Shown: positions 26,155 to 35,051 of the stretch, piece after piece
Layout: each line of letters starts with the position of its first letter
Numbering within the stretch: position 1 is the first letter of the stretch
NCBI RefSeq assembly: GCF_900086705.1
Contig: NZ_LT575483.1
Span: 3,264,054-3,328,053, forward strand
From: Massilibacillus massiliensis
GTDB lineage: Bacteria > Bacillota > Negativicutes > FLKF01
DNA: 64,000 nt
Direction of reading: 5' to 3'
Made by a program: the position numbers and the translations under genes
Notes under the pieces: model-generated
Database searches by the model: none
Told to the model about the DNA's origin: nothing
What the model saw: only the letters and a program-made list of their open reading frames with translations

Positions 26155-26324
26155 TTAGGGACAGATAGGTGGCGGGTCGGCGATAAGCGCTCATCTGCGT
26201 CGTTACAGTAAGGGGTTGTTCGTCGACGTACGAATGTACGACTCCTTCACAACCCCTTACTGTGCCTAGCATCTGACCACTTCTCACCAACCGGCAACCT
26301 ATCTTCGTGCTAGTTTATAAGTGA
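26155..26324. repeat. 170-bp palindromic dispersed repeat, copy A
   Basis: The whole element is a long imperfect hairpin. Outer ends GGGACAGATAGGT and ACCTATC pair; the inner arms ACAGTAAGGGGTTGT and ACAACCCCTTACTGT are perfect; the tip holds CGTAC-GAAT-GTACG. Copy B at 32800-32970 shares the same ends and spacing but different inner-arm sequence. It lies right after the DUF134 stop. No ORF; it looks like a non-autonomous mobile or REP-type element. Confidence 0.85.
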
Positions 26325-26358
26325 AATGAATTTAACTATTTATTAATAAATAGTTAAA

Positions 26359-26511
26359 TTGTATACAAAGCTGAGACTTTTACAAATTTATGTAGAAGTC
26401 TCTTTATTTTTGATGATATATTTTAATATTTTAAAAATTTTGACAACCATGTATATACAATTGGCAGATAAAAGGTATATAATGTAAAGTGAATCATATA
26501 TACTGTATACA
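26359..26511. promoter_or_regulatory. Cluster of TGTATACA-type palindromes upstream of the symporter
   Basis: TTGTATACAA at 26359-26368, TGTATATACA at 26450-26459 and TGTATACA at 26504-26511. The same palindrome lies inside the aspartase promoter (42756-42772). Likely binding sites of a shared regulator, perhaps GntR type. Apart from these sites, the repeat and the promoter, 26325-26653 shows nothing else. Confidence 0.45.
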
Positions 26512-26524
26512 TTAAACGGTTTTA

Positions 26525-26553
26525 TTGACAAAATCTGTATCGTTCTCTATAAT
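26525..26553 (+). promoter_or_regulatory. Promoter of the dicarboxylate/amino-acid symporter
   Basis: TTGACA (26525-26530), 17 bp, TATAAT (26548-26553): perfect consensus, about 100 bases before the start codon. Confidence 0.75.
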
Positions 26554-26653
26554 AATCTACTTGTAACAAAGATTTTATATTGATGTAATTTTACGAGATT
26601 ACTCAAATAGAATACAAAAATATAGAAGTGTAACTAAAAGGGGGAGAAACAGG

Positions 26654-27901
26654 TTGAAAAGAAAAATTGGACTTAGTACACAAATACTGATTGGTTTAAT
26701 TATTGGGGCATTATTTGGTTATTTTTTTCCGGACATAGGTGCTAAGTTAAAACCAGTTGGTGATGGTTTTGTTCGCATGATCAAGATGATTGTTGTTCCA
26801 TTGATTTTTAGTACATTGGTTATGGGGATTGCAGGCACAGGTGACTTTAAGAAATTAGGTCGTTTAGGCGGCAAGGCGATTATTTGGTTTGAGATTGCTA
26901 CGACAGTGGCGCTTGCGGTTGGTCTTATCACAGTTAATCTTATAGAGCCTGGTGTTGGCGTAAATATTCCGATACCGGCAGATGCAAGTGCACAGGCGGC
27001 AGCAACCGCTAAAAAATCAATTAATATGGTAGATTATGTTTTACATATTATTCCGACGAATATCATAGATGCATGTGCGCGTAATGATATGTTGCAGATT
27101 ATCTTCTTTACATGTTTCTTTGGTGTTGGGGTAGCGCATATCGGTAAAGATGCAGAAATTATCGTAAATTTTTGCCGCAGTGTAGCTGAAACGATGTTTA
27201 AAGTAACGCATTATGTCATGAAGTTAGCACCAATTGGTGTTTTTGCTATGATTGCTTATACTGTAGGCAGTTTTGGTGTTGAGATGTTAATCCCATTAGG
27301 CAAGTTAATTTTATCTTTGATTGGTGCAACGGTGATTTTCTTACTTATATTAATTGCCAGTGCATCGGTTATCACAGGAATTAATTTTGTTCATGTGGTA
27401 AAAGGGATCAAAGAAGCATTGTTAATTGCATTTTCTACAGCGAGCAGTGAAGCTGCCTTGCCAATTGCTATGCAAAGATTAGAACAATTAGGTGTACCGA
27501 AAAACATTGTAACTTTTGTTATGCCTACAGGATATTCTTTTAATCTAGATGGTTCTACATTATATAGTTCTTTAACTGTAATTTTTATTGCACAGATTTA
27601 TGGAATTCCATTATCTTTAGGCGAGCAGCTATTAATCATGTTAACCTTGATGTTGTCTACAAAAGGAATTGCAGGGGTACCGGGTGCTGGGTTTATCGTT
27701 GTTGCAGCTACTGCAACGGCGTTTGGTTTGCCGGCAGATGGTGTAGCCATTGTTCTTGGTGTGGATCGTATCTTGGACATGGTTCGTACTTGTTGTAATG
27801 TGTTTGGCAACTGCATCGCTACGGTTGTCGTGGCACGTTGGGAAAAAGATTTGACTACAGAAGAGTTTAATCAAGCGTATGGAAAGAATTTTAGCGCTTA
27901 A
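26654..27901 (+). CDS. Dicarboxylate/amino acid:cation symporter (DAACS, GltP/DctA type)
   Basis: 415 residues with about eight membrane helices and two re-entrant loops. The landmarks are a serine-rich loop (FSTASSEAALP), the unwound-helix motif PTGYSFNLDGST, and GIAGVPGAG. The family imports glutamate, aspartate or C4-dicarboxylates with protons or Na+. TTG start after GGGGGAG. A strong promoter and TGTATACA palindromes lie upstream, as for the aspartase gene, so aspartate or fumarate is the favoured substrate by inference. Terminated at 27915-27965. Confidence 0.88.
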   Translation: MKRKIGLSTQILIGLIIGALFGYFFPDIGAKLKPVGDGFVRMIKMIVVPLIFSTLVMGIAGTGDFKKLGRLGGKAIIWFEIATTVALAVGLITVNLIEPGVGVNIPIPADASAQAAATAKKSINMVDYVLHIIPTNIIDACARNDMLQIIFFTCFFGVGVAHIGKDAEIIVNFCRSVAETMFKVTHYVMKLAPIGVFAMIAYTVGSFGVEMLIPLGKLILSLIGATVIFLLILIASASVITGINFVHVVKGIKEALLIAFSTASSEAALPIAMQRLEQLGVPKNIVTFVMPTGYSFNLDGSTLYSSLTVIFIAQIYGIPLSLGEQLLIMLTLMLSTKGIAGVPGAGFIVVAATATAFGLPADGVAIVLGVDRILDMVRTCCNVFGNCIATVVVARWEKDLTTEEFNQAYGKNFSA

Positions 27902-27914
27902 TTATAATGTATAG

Positions 27915-27965
27915 AAAATACCCTATCGATGGTGTTGCACGTTAACATTATCTATAGGGTATTTT
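27915..27965 (+). terminator. Terminator of the symporter gene
   Basis: AAAATACCCTAT (27915-27926) pairs with ATAGGGTATTTT (27954-27965), with extra pairing inside. Confidence 0.75.
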
Positions 27966-28089
27966 TATATAGTAGAATTCTTTGTACAGACAATAATTTT
28001 AGTAAAAATCGGTTTTTTATGTAGGAGTAAATCTATCCGTAATAGAACTAATCTATTATGGATATTTTATTGTATTAGGAAGTGATAGG

Positions 28090-29340
28090 ATGCGAACGAA
28101 AAAGTATACGGCTACGCTGGCACTTATGATAAGCATGATCGGAGCTGGATTTTTTTATCCATATCATCTAAGCTTTGTCGGCGGGCTAATATATCATGGC
28201 TGTTTAGCTGCGATGATTGGCGGTCTTGCAGATTGGTTTGCTGTAACTGCTTTGTTTCGCAAACCGCTGGGAATTTCTTATCGTACTGCAATTATTCCGC
28301 GAAACCGTCAACGGATTTTTAATGAGCTGGTTGAATTTGTTGGCAATGATTTATTAAGTCCCGGCAACATCATAAAAGTGATTCGCAAGTATGATACGAG
28401 TGATATGTTGGTTAAATATTTAGAAGAAAATGATGGGAAAACGAAATTAAAAGTTCTGATAAAACGGTTTAGCCATGCGATATTAGAAAATCTAGATACA
28501 GATGAAATTGGTAAACGCACGGAAAGCATTGTGCGGGATGGTTCGAAAGACGTTACATTAGCGCCGATGATAAAGCGGAGTTTACTATGGTCTATTGAAC
28601 GTCATTATGATGAAACAATCGTGAATTTTATTCTAGATGAAATGATCTCAATTGTGCGCAGGGAGGAAATGAAAAAAAATTTGGCTGCGATGATTGAGAA
28701 GGTAAAGATTGATTATGAAGAAAATAATAAGCGCAGACAACTGGTCAGGTTTGTTTTAGCTATATCGTCGCATTATCTGGCAGCAGCGGTGCAAAAAGAG
28801 ATTATTGTGTATTTAGAGTCACTTCATAATCGAGAGCATAAAATGCGGCTGCAATTGAAGGAATGGTTGAAGAATTGGGTTGAAAATTCGTTTGATGATG
28901 ATGCATTTTTACAGAGATTTAGCGCCTATCAATATAGATTCATTACGGAAAAATTACATATTGATGAAAAAGTCAGCGAATACATGAAACATAGAATACA
29001 GCAATCGGAGACGGATGCGTTATCCAACAATTTCCCGCAAATAGAACATTTTATTGATGAGAAAGTAGCAAAGTTAAAGGAGGATGCTAAGCGTCAGCAA
29101 ATACTGGATAAAAAATTGAAAGCTTATCTGTCAATCGTGATTCGTAAGCAGCATAAAATGGTCATAAAAATTGTGCAAGAGCGTTTACAGGAATTTTCGA
29201 ATGACGATTTAGCGTTGTTCATTGAACATAAAGTTGGTGAAGATCTGCAAATGATTCGGGTGAATGGCGCGTTGATTGGCGGGGTGGTCGGAATGATTTT
29301 GTATGGTATTACCTATGCTGCAGAAAGGATTTGGTGCTAG
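28090..29340 (+). CDS. DUF445 membrane protein 1
   Basis: 416 residues. Hydrophobic N-terminal segments and GGLADWFAVTALFRKPLGI, the DUF445 signature, are followed by a long charged helical region (about 90-380). A C-terminal membrane segment (GALIGGVVGMILYGITY) closes the protein. The family (YheB-like) is of unknown function and probably forms an elongated periplasmic or cytoplasmic helical rod tethered at both ends. The next gene is a paralogue one base downstream. Confidence 0.8.
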   Translation: MRTKKYTATLALMISMIGAGFFYPYHLSFVGGLIYHGCLAAMIGGLADWFAVTALFRKPLGISYRTAIIPRNRQRIFNELVEFVGNDLLSPGNIIKVIRKYDTSDMLVKYLEENDGKTKLKVLIKRFSHAILENLDTDEIGKRTESIVRDGSKDVTLAPMIKRSLLWSIERHYDETIVNFILDEMISIVRREEMKKNLAAMIEKVKIDYEENNKRRQLVRFVLAISSHYLAAAVQKEIIVYLESLHNREHKMRLQLKEWLKNWVENSFDDDAFLQRFSAYQYRFITEKLHIDEKVSEYMKHRIQQSETDALSNNFPQIEHFIDEKVAKLKEDAKRQQILDKKLKAYLSIVIRKQHKMVIKIVQERLQEFSNDDLALFIEHKVGEDLQMIRVNGALIGGVVGMILYGITYAAERIWC

Positions 29341-29341
29341 C

Positions 29342-30622
29342 ATGAATCAATTTAACAGGGCGGATCGTTTATTGTGTGTGCTGCTGATCCTTTTTATCCT
29401 TGTATTGTTTCTAAAAGTTACACAACGCAGTCTTTTTATAGACGGCTTATTTTTCTGTATTGAAGCAGCCTTGGTTGGCGGCATTGCAGACTGGTTTGCC
29501 GTAACAGCTTTATTCAAAAAACCATTAGGCTTTCCTTATCATACGGCACTTATCCCGCGCAAACGGGAAATGCTGATTCATGCTTGTGTGGAAATGGTAC
29601 AGAAAGAGTTTTTTTCTAAAAAGAAATTGATACTCAAACTAAAGAAAGTCAACCTTTTGGATTCAGTGCTTCGCTATGTAGAGCGTAATCATGGCAGAGA
29701 AATATTAGCTGGTTTATTATTGGATTTTTTTGAACAGGCGTTAAAAAAAGTTGATGTAGAAAAAGTATCGCTTCAATTAGAAAACGAGATAAAATTAAAT
29801 TTACGCAAAATTTCGTTGCAACATATGTCACATCGGTTATTGCAATGGGCGATTAAAACCCATAAAGCGCAGCAGCTATTTGATTATTTTCTCGTTGAAT
29901 TAAACAGTATTTTAACAAGCCCGGATGCAAAAGCTAAAATTTCATTATATCTTGAGAATTATGTGCAAAAGCAGAGTCGGAATATTGTTTTTGCGCTGGT
30001 AGCATTTGCTGCACAAAGAACTGAAATGATCAATTATGAGGAAGCTGCAGAGATTTTACAAGAGCAGTTATTGACTTTTGTTGAGGAAATTTCGGAAAAG
30101 GATAATTCTTTGCGACATTGGGGGTTGATGCAGTTAAACCAAGCAATGGCAGAGTTGGCAGCGAATGAAGCTTGTCTGGAAATGGTGGAGGTATGGCGTG
30201 ATGGAGTTTTGGCAAATCTTTCTTTACAAGCTGAAATTCAACGTTTTATCATGTCTGTGATATTGCTATGTCAAAGGCAGCCTAAGGATGAGCCTATGCA
30301 TCATTCGCTTGTAGTGCAAACTCCGCTTGCTAATTTTATCGTAGAACAAGTGGATAAGATGATCGATATTTTAAAACAGGATCATGCAGTTAGGCAGGAA
30401 GTAGAGGCTTATTTATATGATCTTATCGGACGAACTTTATTACAAGCACAGGCGTTGCTTGGAGTGATCGTCAGTGAAACAATGAAGTCATTAAGTGATG
30501 AAGAGTTGAATGAGTTGCTTTATACTAAAGTTGAGCAAGATTTAACATGGATTCGAATGAATGGGTCTATTTTGGGAGCGGTGCTTGGGCTTGTTATTTT
30601 TATTGGTATGCAGATATTTTAA
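29342..30622 (+). CDS. DUF445 membrane protein 2
   Basis: 426 residues from the ATG at 29342; a longer frame would overlap the previous gene. It has the same architecture as its neighbour: N-terminal hydrophobic part, GGIADWFAVTALFKKPLGF, a long helical region, and a C-terminal membrane segment (GSILGAVLGLVIFIGMQIF). The two genes are adjacent paralogues and presumably act together. The corrinoid adenosyltransferase gene follows after 21 bases. Confidence 0.8.
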   Translation: MNQFNRADRLLCVLLILFILVLFLKVTQRSLFIDGLFFCIEAALVGGIADWFAVTALFKKPLGFPYHTALIPRKREMLIHACVEMVQKEFFSKKKLILKLKKVNLLDSVLRYVERNHGREILAGLLLDFFEQALKKVDVEKVSLQLENEIKLNLRKISLQHMSHRLLQWAIKTHKAQQLFDYFLVELNSILTSPDAKAKISLYLENYVQKQSRNIVFALVAFAAQRTEMINYEEAAEILQEQLLTFVEEISEKDNSLRHWGLMQLNQAMAELAANEACLEMVEVWRDGVLANLSLQAEIQRFIMSVILLCQRQPKDEPMHHSLVVQTPLANFIVEQVDKMIDILKQDHAVRQEVEAYLYDLIGRTLLQAQALLGVIVSETMKSLSDEELNELLYTKVEQDLTWIRMNGSILGAVLGLVIFIGMQIF

Positions 30623-30643
30623 AGGAGAAAAGAGAGGATTCAC

Positions 30644-31225
30644 TTGCAGGGATATATTCAGGTTTATACAGGAAATGGAAAAGGAAAGACGACGGCAGCC
30701 ATTGGGTTGGCAATTCGTGCTTTAGGAGCAAAGAAAAAAATCTTATTTTTACAATTTATGAAAAGTAAACGATATAGTGAACATAGAATACTGTCAGATT
30801 TGTCACCGGATTTAGAGTTGGAAACCACCGGTAAACCTTTCTTCATTGTGAAAGAAGGCATGTTAACCGAACAGGAGTTGTCCAAATGGGGCGATGATGT
30901 TGTGGTGTTTGCCGAGGGGAATCCGCCCGCTGATTATTTGGCCTTGATGCAGGAGGGAATTTGTAGAGCAAGAGAGGCTGTGACAAGTGGTTTATATGAT
31001 CTTGTGATTTTAGATGAAATTAACGTGGCTTTATTTTTTGGTTTAGTTTCGGTGGAAGATGTGCAAACTATATTGGCTGAAAAGTTACCGCAAGTTGAAG
31101 TTGTGCTAACGGGGCGGGGAGCACCGCAAGCTATTATAGATCGAGCTGATTTAGTCACAGAGATGAAAGAAATAAAACATTATTATCAAATCGGGGTGGA
31201 AGCTAGAATTGGAATAGAAAATTAA
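30644..31225 (+). CDS. cobO: Corrinoid adenosyltransferase (CobO/BtuR type)
   Basis: 193 residues: P-loop GNGKGKTT (10-17) at the N-terminus, FLQFMKS, DLVILDEINVAL near residue 120, and LTGRGAP. It transfers the adenosyl group of ATP to cob(I)alamin or its precursors. Length and motifs match CobA/CobO. TTG start after AGAGG. It is the last gene of the DUF445 operon; no other cobalamin gene is nearby, so it probably serves salvage. Confidence 0.9.
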   Translation: MQGYIQVYTGNGKGKTTAAIGLAIRALGAKKKILFLQFMKSKRYSEHRILSDLSPDLELETTGKPFFIVKEGMLTEQELSKWGDDVVVFAEGNPPADYLALMQEGICRAREAVTSGLYDLVILDEINVALFFGLVSVEDVQTILAEKLPQVEVVLTGRGAPQAIIDRADLVTEMKEIKHYYQIGVEARIGIEN

Positions 31226-31252
31226 AAGTTCGGAAAAGTTTTAGGCGCTGCC

Positions 31253-31273
31253 TTTTGCATATTTTATGCAAAA
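31253..31273. promoter_or_regulatory. Inverted repeat ahead of cardiolipin synthase
   Basis: TTTTGCATA (31253-31261), TTT, TATGCAAAA (31265-31273): perfect 9-bp arms. It could be an operator for the cardiolipin synthase gene or a weak terminator of the preceding gene. Confidence 0.4.
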
Positions 31274-31326
31274 TCGGATACGTTGTATAGTGTAGGATAG
31301 ACGTAAAGTGATTGGAGCGCATAAAT

Positions 31327-32793
31327 ATGGATGGGTTTAATATCAATATATGGTTTATGTTGATTATAGGAGCGAATTTTATATTTGTTGTTTTTACTTT
31401 ATGTATAGAACGAAAAAATCCAACCCTGGCATTGAGTTGGATTTTGACCCTGACTTTTTTACCGGTAGTAGGTTTTATATTATATCTGATGTTTGGCACG
31501 AACATGTTGATTCGTAAAAAGAAAACTTTAGATGACAAACGCCAACAAGATGATGCCTATAGAAAAAGAGTGATGGAAAAAATTGAGGAACGTGATGCGG
31601 CCAATAAATTTAAAGAGGAAGTACGCATTGAAAAGGCTTATCAAGAGTTTATTCAATTGAATTTAAATATTGGAAACAGCCCCTATACGACGGATAATGA
31701 CGTGGATATTTTTATTACTGCAAAGGATAAATATCGTCAGCTGATTTTAGATATAGAAAAAGCGGAAACGAGTATTCATATGTTGTATTTCATTATTCGC
31801 AATGATCGAATTGGCAGGCTGATTATTGAAATTTTATCAAGAAAGGCCCGAGCCGGCGTTAAGGTCAGACTGCTTTACGATCATGCAGGTTGCATGTTAA
31901 CGCCGATGCATACGTTTAAACCTTTAATTGAAAGTGGTGCAGAAGTAGAACGATTTTTTCCTGTACATGTAGGCAATTATCTAAGAATTAATTTTCGAAA
32001 TCATCGTAAAATTGTTGTCATTGATGGGAAAATCGGTTATCTGGGTGGAATGAATATCGGCGATGAATATATGGGATTACTCGCTGAAAATTCACCGTGG
32101 CGTGATACGCACCTGCGTATCGAAGGCAGCAGCGTTTATTTGTTGCAAATGCGGTTTATTGATGATTGGAATTTTGCTACGCATTATCGTTTTCAACAGC
32201 AATTTGATGATATTGCTGCTTTTTTTCCTCCGTTTGAGAAACCGGGAAGTACTAAGTTGCAGATTGTTTCAAGTGGTCCGGATACGATGGAAGAAGAAAT
32301 CAAATGGAACTTTGTTAAACTGCTTTATACAGCGAAAGAATATATCTATATCCAAACGCCTTACTTTGTACCAGATGATTCATTTTTAGAAGCACTGAAA
32401 ATCGCGGCGATGTCCGGCATCAAAGTCAAAATTATGGTGCCTTCTAAAACGGATAATATTGTGGTACATAAAGTAAGTATTTCCTATTTGGGAGAACTGC
32501 TTTCGTATGGGATAGAAATCTTTTTTTATCCGGGATTTCTTCATGCGAAAATGTTATTAATTGATGAAGAAATCACTTCAATTGGATCAGCGAATATGGA
32601 TATACGAAGTTTTACGCTGAATTTTGAGGTCAATGCATTTATGTACGGTAAAGAAATCAGTAAACGTTGTGCGGATATATTTCGCAACGACTTAAAGATG
32701 GCAAGCAAGTTTACCTTAGAAGATTATACGAATCGCAGTCGATATATCAAAATGCAAGAGAGTGCGTTTCGGTTGGTTGCACCTTTGTTATGA
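31327..32793 (+). CDS. cls: Cardiolipin synthase (phospholipase D family)
   Basis: 488 residues from the ATG at 31327, with GGAG about 10 bases upstream. Two N-terminal membrane segments (about 8-27 and 37-57) are followed by two HKD motifs: H226/K228/D233 in HRKIVVIDG and H406/K408/D413 in HAKMLLIDE. It joins two phosphatidylglycerol molecules into cardiolipin at the inner membrane. Full length for ClsA-type enzymes. The palindromic repeat copy B and a terminator follow. Confidence 0.92.
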   Translation: MDGFNINIWFMLIIGANFIFVVFTLCIERKNPTLALSWILTLTFLPVVGFILYLMFGTNMLIRKKKTLDDKRQQDDAYRKRVMEKIEERDAANKFKEEVRIEKAYQEFIQLNLNIGNSPYTTDNDVDIFITAKDKYRQLILDIEKAETSIHMLYFIIRNDRIGRLIIEILSRKARAGVKVRLLYDHAGCMLTPMHTFKPLIESGAEVERFFPVHVGNYLRINFRNHRKIVVIDGKIGYLGGMNIGDEYMGLLAENSPWRDTHLRIEGSSVYLLQMRFIDDWNFATHYRFQQQFDDIAAFFPPFEKPGSTKLQIVSSGPDTMEEEIKWNFVKLLYTAKEYIYIQTPYFVPDDSFLEALKIAAMSGIKVKIMVPSKTDNIVVHKVSISYLGELLSYGIEIFFYPGFLHAKMLLIDEEITSIGSANMDIRSFTLNFEVNAFMYGKEISKRCADIFRNDLKMASKFTLEDYTNRSRYIKMQESAFRLVAPLL

Positions 32794-32799
32794 GTAGAT

Positions 32800-32970
32800 T
32801 CTAGGACAGATAGGTGGCGGGTCGGCGATAAGCGCTCAGCTGCGTCGTTGCAGTCAGATGCTGCTCGTCGACGTACACGCGTACGACTCCTTCGCAACCT
32901 CTGGCTGCGCCTAGCATCTGAGCACTTCTCACCAACCGGCAACCTATCTTCGTACTAGTTTATAAGTGGA
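32800..32970. repeat. 170-bp palindromic dispersed repeat, copy B
   Basis: Same outer ends and same central CGTCGACGTAC...GTACGACTCCTTC as copy A. The inner arms differ: GCAGTCAGATGCTGC with GCAACCTCTGGCTGC, still largely paired. It lies directly behind cls and before the cls terminator at 32979-33015. Confidence 0.85.
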
Positions 32971-32978
32971 ACGGATTT

Positions 32979-33015
32979 CAGTAACTGGTATTCACAAAGT
33001 AAATACCAGTTACTG
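32979..33015 (+). terminator. Terminator of cls
   Basis: CAGTAACTGGTATT (32979-32992) pairs with AATACCAGTTACTG (33002-33015), followed by TTTTT. It lies beyond repeat B, so the repeat is probably transcribed. Confidence 0.8.
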
Positions 33016-33030
33016 TTTTTATCACCTGCC

Positions 33031-33050
33031 TGTCGCATTTTAATGCGGCA
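33031..33050. repeat. TGTCGCATT hairpin
   Basis: TGTCGCATT and AATGCGGCA pair around TT. It is one of at least five places in the window with this core (see 11001, 16707, 25479, 33265). Confidence 0.5.
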
Positions 33051-33056
33051 ATTCTT

Positions 33057-33248
33057 GCTTTGTTTTCGTTCTCCCGGCCTTTTCCGGAAAAATACGTTCC
33101 GAAGGATGAAAAAATAGTGGTTTGCGTAAAGAAATCCGTTTGTCTGAGCGAAGCGAGTTGAGGATTTTAGCAAACCACTATTTTTTCAAGTATTTTGGAG
33201 GTTTAAGGCCTAGCCTTTTCGTTCTTTTGGGCAATGCCAAAAGGACAT
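33057..33248. repeat. Structured 190-bp repeat, copy S1
   Basis: It is homologous, in inverted orientation, to 52022-52214. A perfect 18-bp stem (33107-33124 with 33171-33188) has the outer part TGAAAAAATA and the inner part GTGGTTTG. One side holds CGGCCTTTTCCGGAA; the other holds GGCCTAGCCTTTTCG and a CTTTTGG/CCAAAAG hairpin. In S2 the inner stem is CCGACTT instead, still perfectly paired. Short frames inside are not credible genes. Confidence 0.8.
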
Positions 33249-33264
33249 CCCCCATATGTTTCAT

Positions 33265-33303
33265 GCCACATTAAGAATTTTGTGAGTAAAATCTTAATGC
33301 GAC
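33265..33303 (-). terminator. Hairpin at the 3' end of the MFS gene
   Basis: On the minus strand TGTCGCATTAAGA pairs with TCTTAATGTGGCA (G-U allowed) just beyond the stop at 33314. No T run follows, so the terminator call is moderate. Confidence 0.5.
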
Positions 33304-33313
33304 ATCCCTTAAT

Positions 33314-34573
33314 TTAAATTTTGCAGGATTTTTGTGTTTCGTCATTAAGCTGATCGCTTTCTATAGGTTGTGGAGTCGGATATAAATTGGTTTTGCGAAC
33401 ATGTTTAGCATTACGTCCGTAAATCACATAGTATAGGACTAGAATACAAAGTGTAAATGGTGCCAGTATAAGGTACATCATACGGTAACCCAAGAGGGGT
33501 GCTAATGCACCGAGCAGATAAGCGCCGGTTGCAAGCCCTAAGTCTAGGCACGTAAAATACGTTGCGGTTACAATGCTGACCCGTTTTGGGGAAGAACAAT
33601 GAAGTGCTAAGGTTTGTATGGTTGGTACGAGGACACCATACCCGATTCCAATAAAAGCAGCGGACAGCATCATACTAAACATTCCGTTGGCATAAGCAAG
33701 CATCAATAAACCGGCAGCGAGAAAAATAAAGCAGGGATACAGTACAATATTTGCACCGAAACGATCGAAAATTTTACCGCTCACTAAGCGAATCAGTAAA
33801 GAGAAGAGCGCAAGTACGACGAAATAATAATTACTTGCATTGATGATTTGCAGTTGATTTGCATAAACTGCAACAAAAGAGAGAACGCCGGCATAGGCGA
33901 TGGAAGTTAATAAAGTGATCAGACAAATCGGGATGACGGGCATTTCTAAAATATCTTGCAATGTAAAGGAATAAAGCGAAGATTTTTTGGCAATCGTTTG
34001 ACTGTTCATATCGATAAATGGCAATAAGATAAATCCTAAAAATGTGAGCAATACGCAAAAAATAAACACCGCGTTATAGTTAATTGTATGTGCCAGATAA
34101 AGACCGATGAAAGGCCCGATTGCAGATCCGGCAGTAATTACGGTTGTAAGATAGGAGATTCCCTCACCTTTTCTTGAATTAGGAGCAAATTGACATCCTA
34201 AGGCCATGATTGCAGTATTAATGATTGCAAAACATATTCCGCCTAAAAAACGAATACCTAAAATCGCATAAAGGTTTGTCGTAAAGAGCAGTAAACTGTT
34301 AGCGATTAAGAATAGAAAACAACTGACTTTAATTGTTGTTTTTGTACTAAATACATTTTCAAGACGAGCTGTTTGTGTGCGGAATAAGACAGACGCTAAT
34401 AAAAAGACTGCATTTGATAAACCTGCCATTTGCATTGAACCATGCAAATCTTCCGCAATATATAATGGCAGTATTGGCAAATAGAGTGAATATGGAATAA
34501 AAATAAATAGCATCGCAAGTATCGTAATATTATAATTTTTCGTCCAAAGTGGTTCTTTTAAGATTGTTTGCAT
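33314..34573 (-). CDS. MFS transporter
   Basis: About 419 residues with twelve hydrophobic segments. The loop RTQTARLENVFSTKTT between helices 2 and 3 sits where the MFS signature lies, and ILGIRFLGGICFAIINTAIMALG follows the helix 4-5 pattern of drug-type members. AAGGAG precedes the ATG at 34573, which lies inside the end of the MarR gene (44-bp overlap), so the two are one operon. Probably an efflux pump controlled by that MarR protein. Substrate unknown. Confidence 0.82.
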   Translation of the reverse strand: MQTILKEPLWTKNYNITILAMLFIFIPYSLYLPILPLYIAEDLHGSMQMAGLSNAVFLLASVLFRTQTARLENVFSTKTTIKVSCFLFLIANSLLLFTTNLYAILGIRFLGGICFAIINTAIMALGCQFAPNSRKGEGISYLTTVITAGSAIGPFIGLYLAHTINYNAVFIFCVLLTFLGFILLPFIDMNSQTIAKKSSLYSFTLQDILEMPVIPICLITLLTSIAYAGVLSFVAVYANQLQIINASNYYFVVLALFSLLIRLVSGKIFDRFGANIVLYPCFIFLAAGLLMLAYANGMFSMMLSAAFIGIGYGVLVPTIQTLALHCSSPKRVSIVTATYFTCLDLGLATGAYLLGALAPLLGYRMMYLILAPFTLCILVLYYVIYGRNAKHVRKTNLYPTPQPIESDQLNDETQKSCKI

Positions 34574-35051
34574 AGCTTGTAGTATCTCCTTTGAATATTG
34601 ATGTATGATCAGCATTTTGATAAATTTTTGTTAAAAGCGTAAGCAGTAATTGCTGTTCTGCTTCTGGGATGTTTTTTAAGAGGGATGCGCGATGCTGGCT
34701 GACGATTTTTTGCCAGGTTGGATATGCAGTAAATGCCGAAGGTGTTAGACAGACGATTTTTTCCCGTTTATCGCTGCCGGTTTTGCGCGAGATGTAACCT
34801 TTTCCCTCTAATTTTGCTACCGTTTTTGAAATCGCAGCGGGTTCAATACATAGATAACATGCGAGATCTTTTTGAGATAGATCTTTCTTATGATATAAGG
34901 CATGAATAATTGACCACTCCGAACTGTAAATTCCATAAGGTTCTAAAATGTCATTTAAACCACTGGAAATTCTGCGCACGGATTGATGCAATGTATGTAG
35001 TAATTGATCAGAATCTACAAAAATAATAACGCCTCCTAAAATGATCATCAT
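34530..35051 (-). CDS. MarR-family regulator
   Basis: The frame runs to an ATG pair at 35051/35048, but these lie upstream of the only good ribosome site, TAGGAGG (35032-35038), inside the palindrome at 35038-35089. Downstream of that site the in-frame codons are ATT (35027, 35024), so a rare ATT start, or TTG at 34991, is likely. The winged helix is clear: LSQKDLACYLCIEPAAISKTV, KGYISRK, SDKREK. It is presumably an autorepressor and regulator of the overlapping MFS gene. Confidence 0.8.
   Translation of the reverse strand: MMIILGGVIIFVDSDQLLHTLHQSVRRISSGLNDILEPYGIYSSEWSIIHALYHKKDLSQKDLACYLCIEPAAISKTVAKLEGKGYISRKTGSDKREKIVCLTPSAFTAYPTWQKIVSQHRASLLKNIPEAEQQLLLTLLTKIYQNADHTSIFKGDTTSYANNLKRTTLDEKL

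Noticed and set aside
26155..26324. CRISPR array or rho-independent terminator as explanation for the 170-bp repeat
   Set aside because: There is no unit repetition with spacers, and the hairpin is far longer than terminators and lacks a T run.
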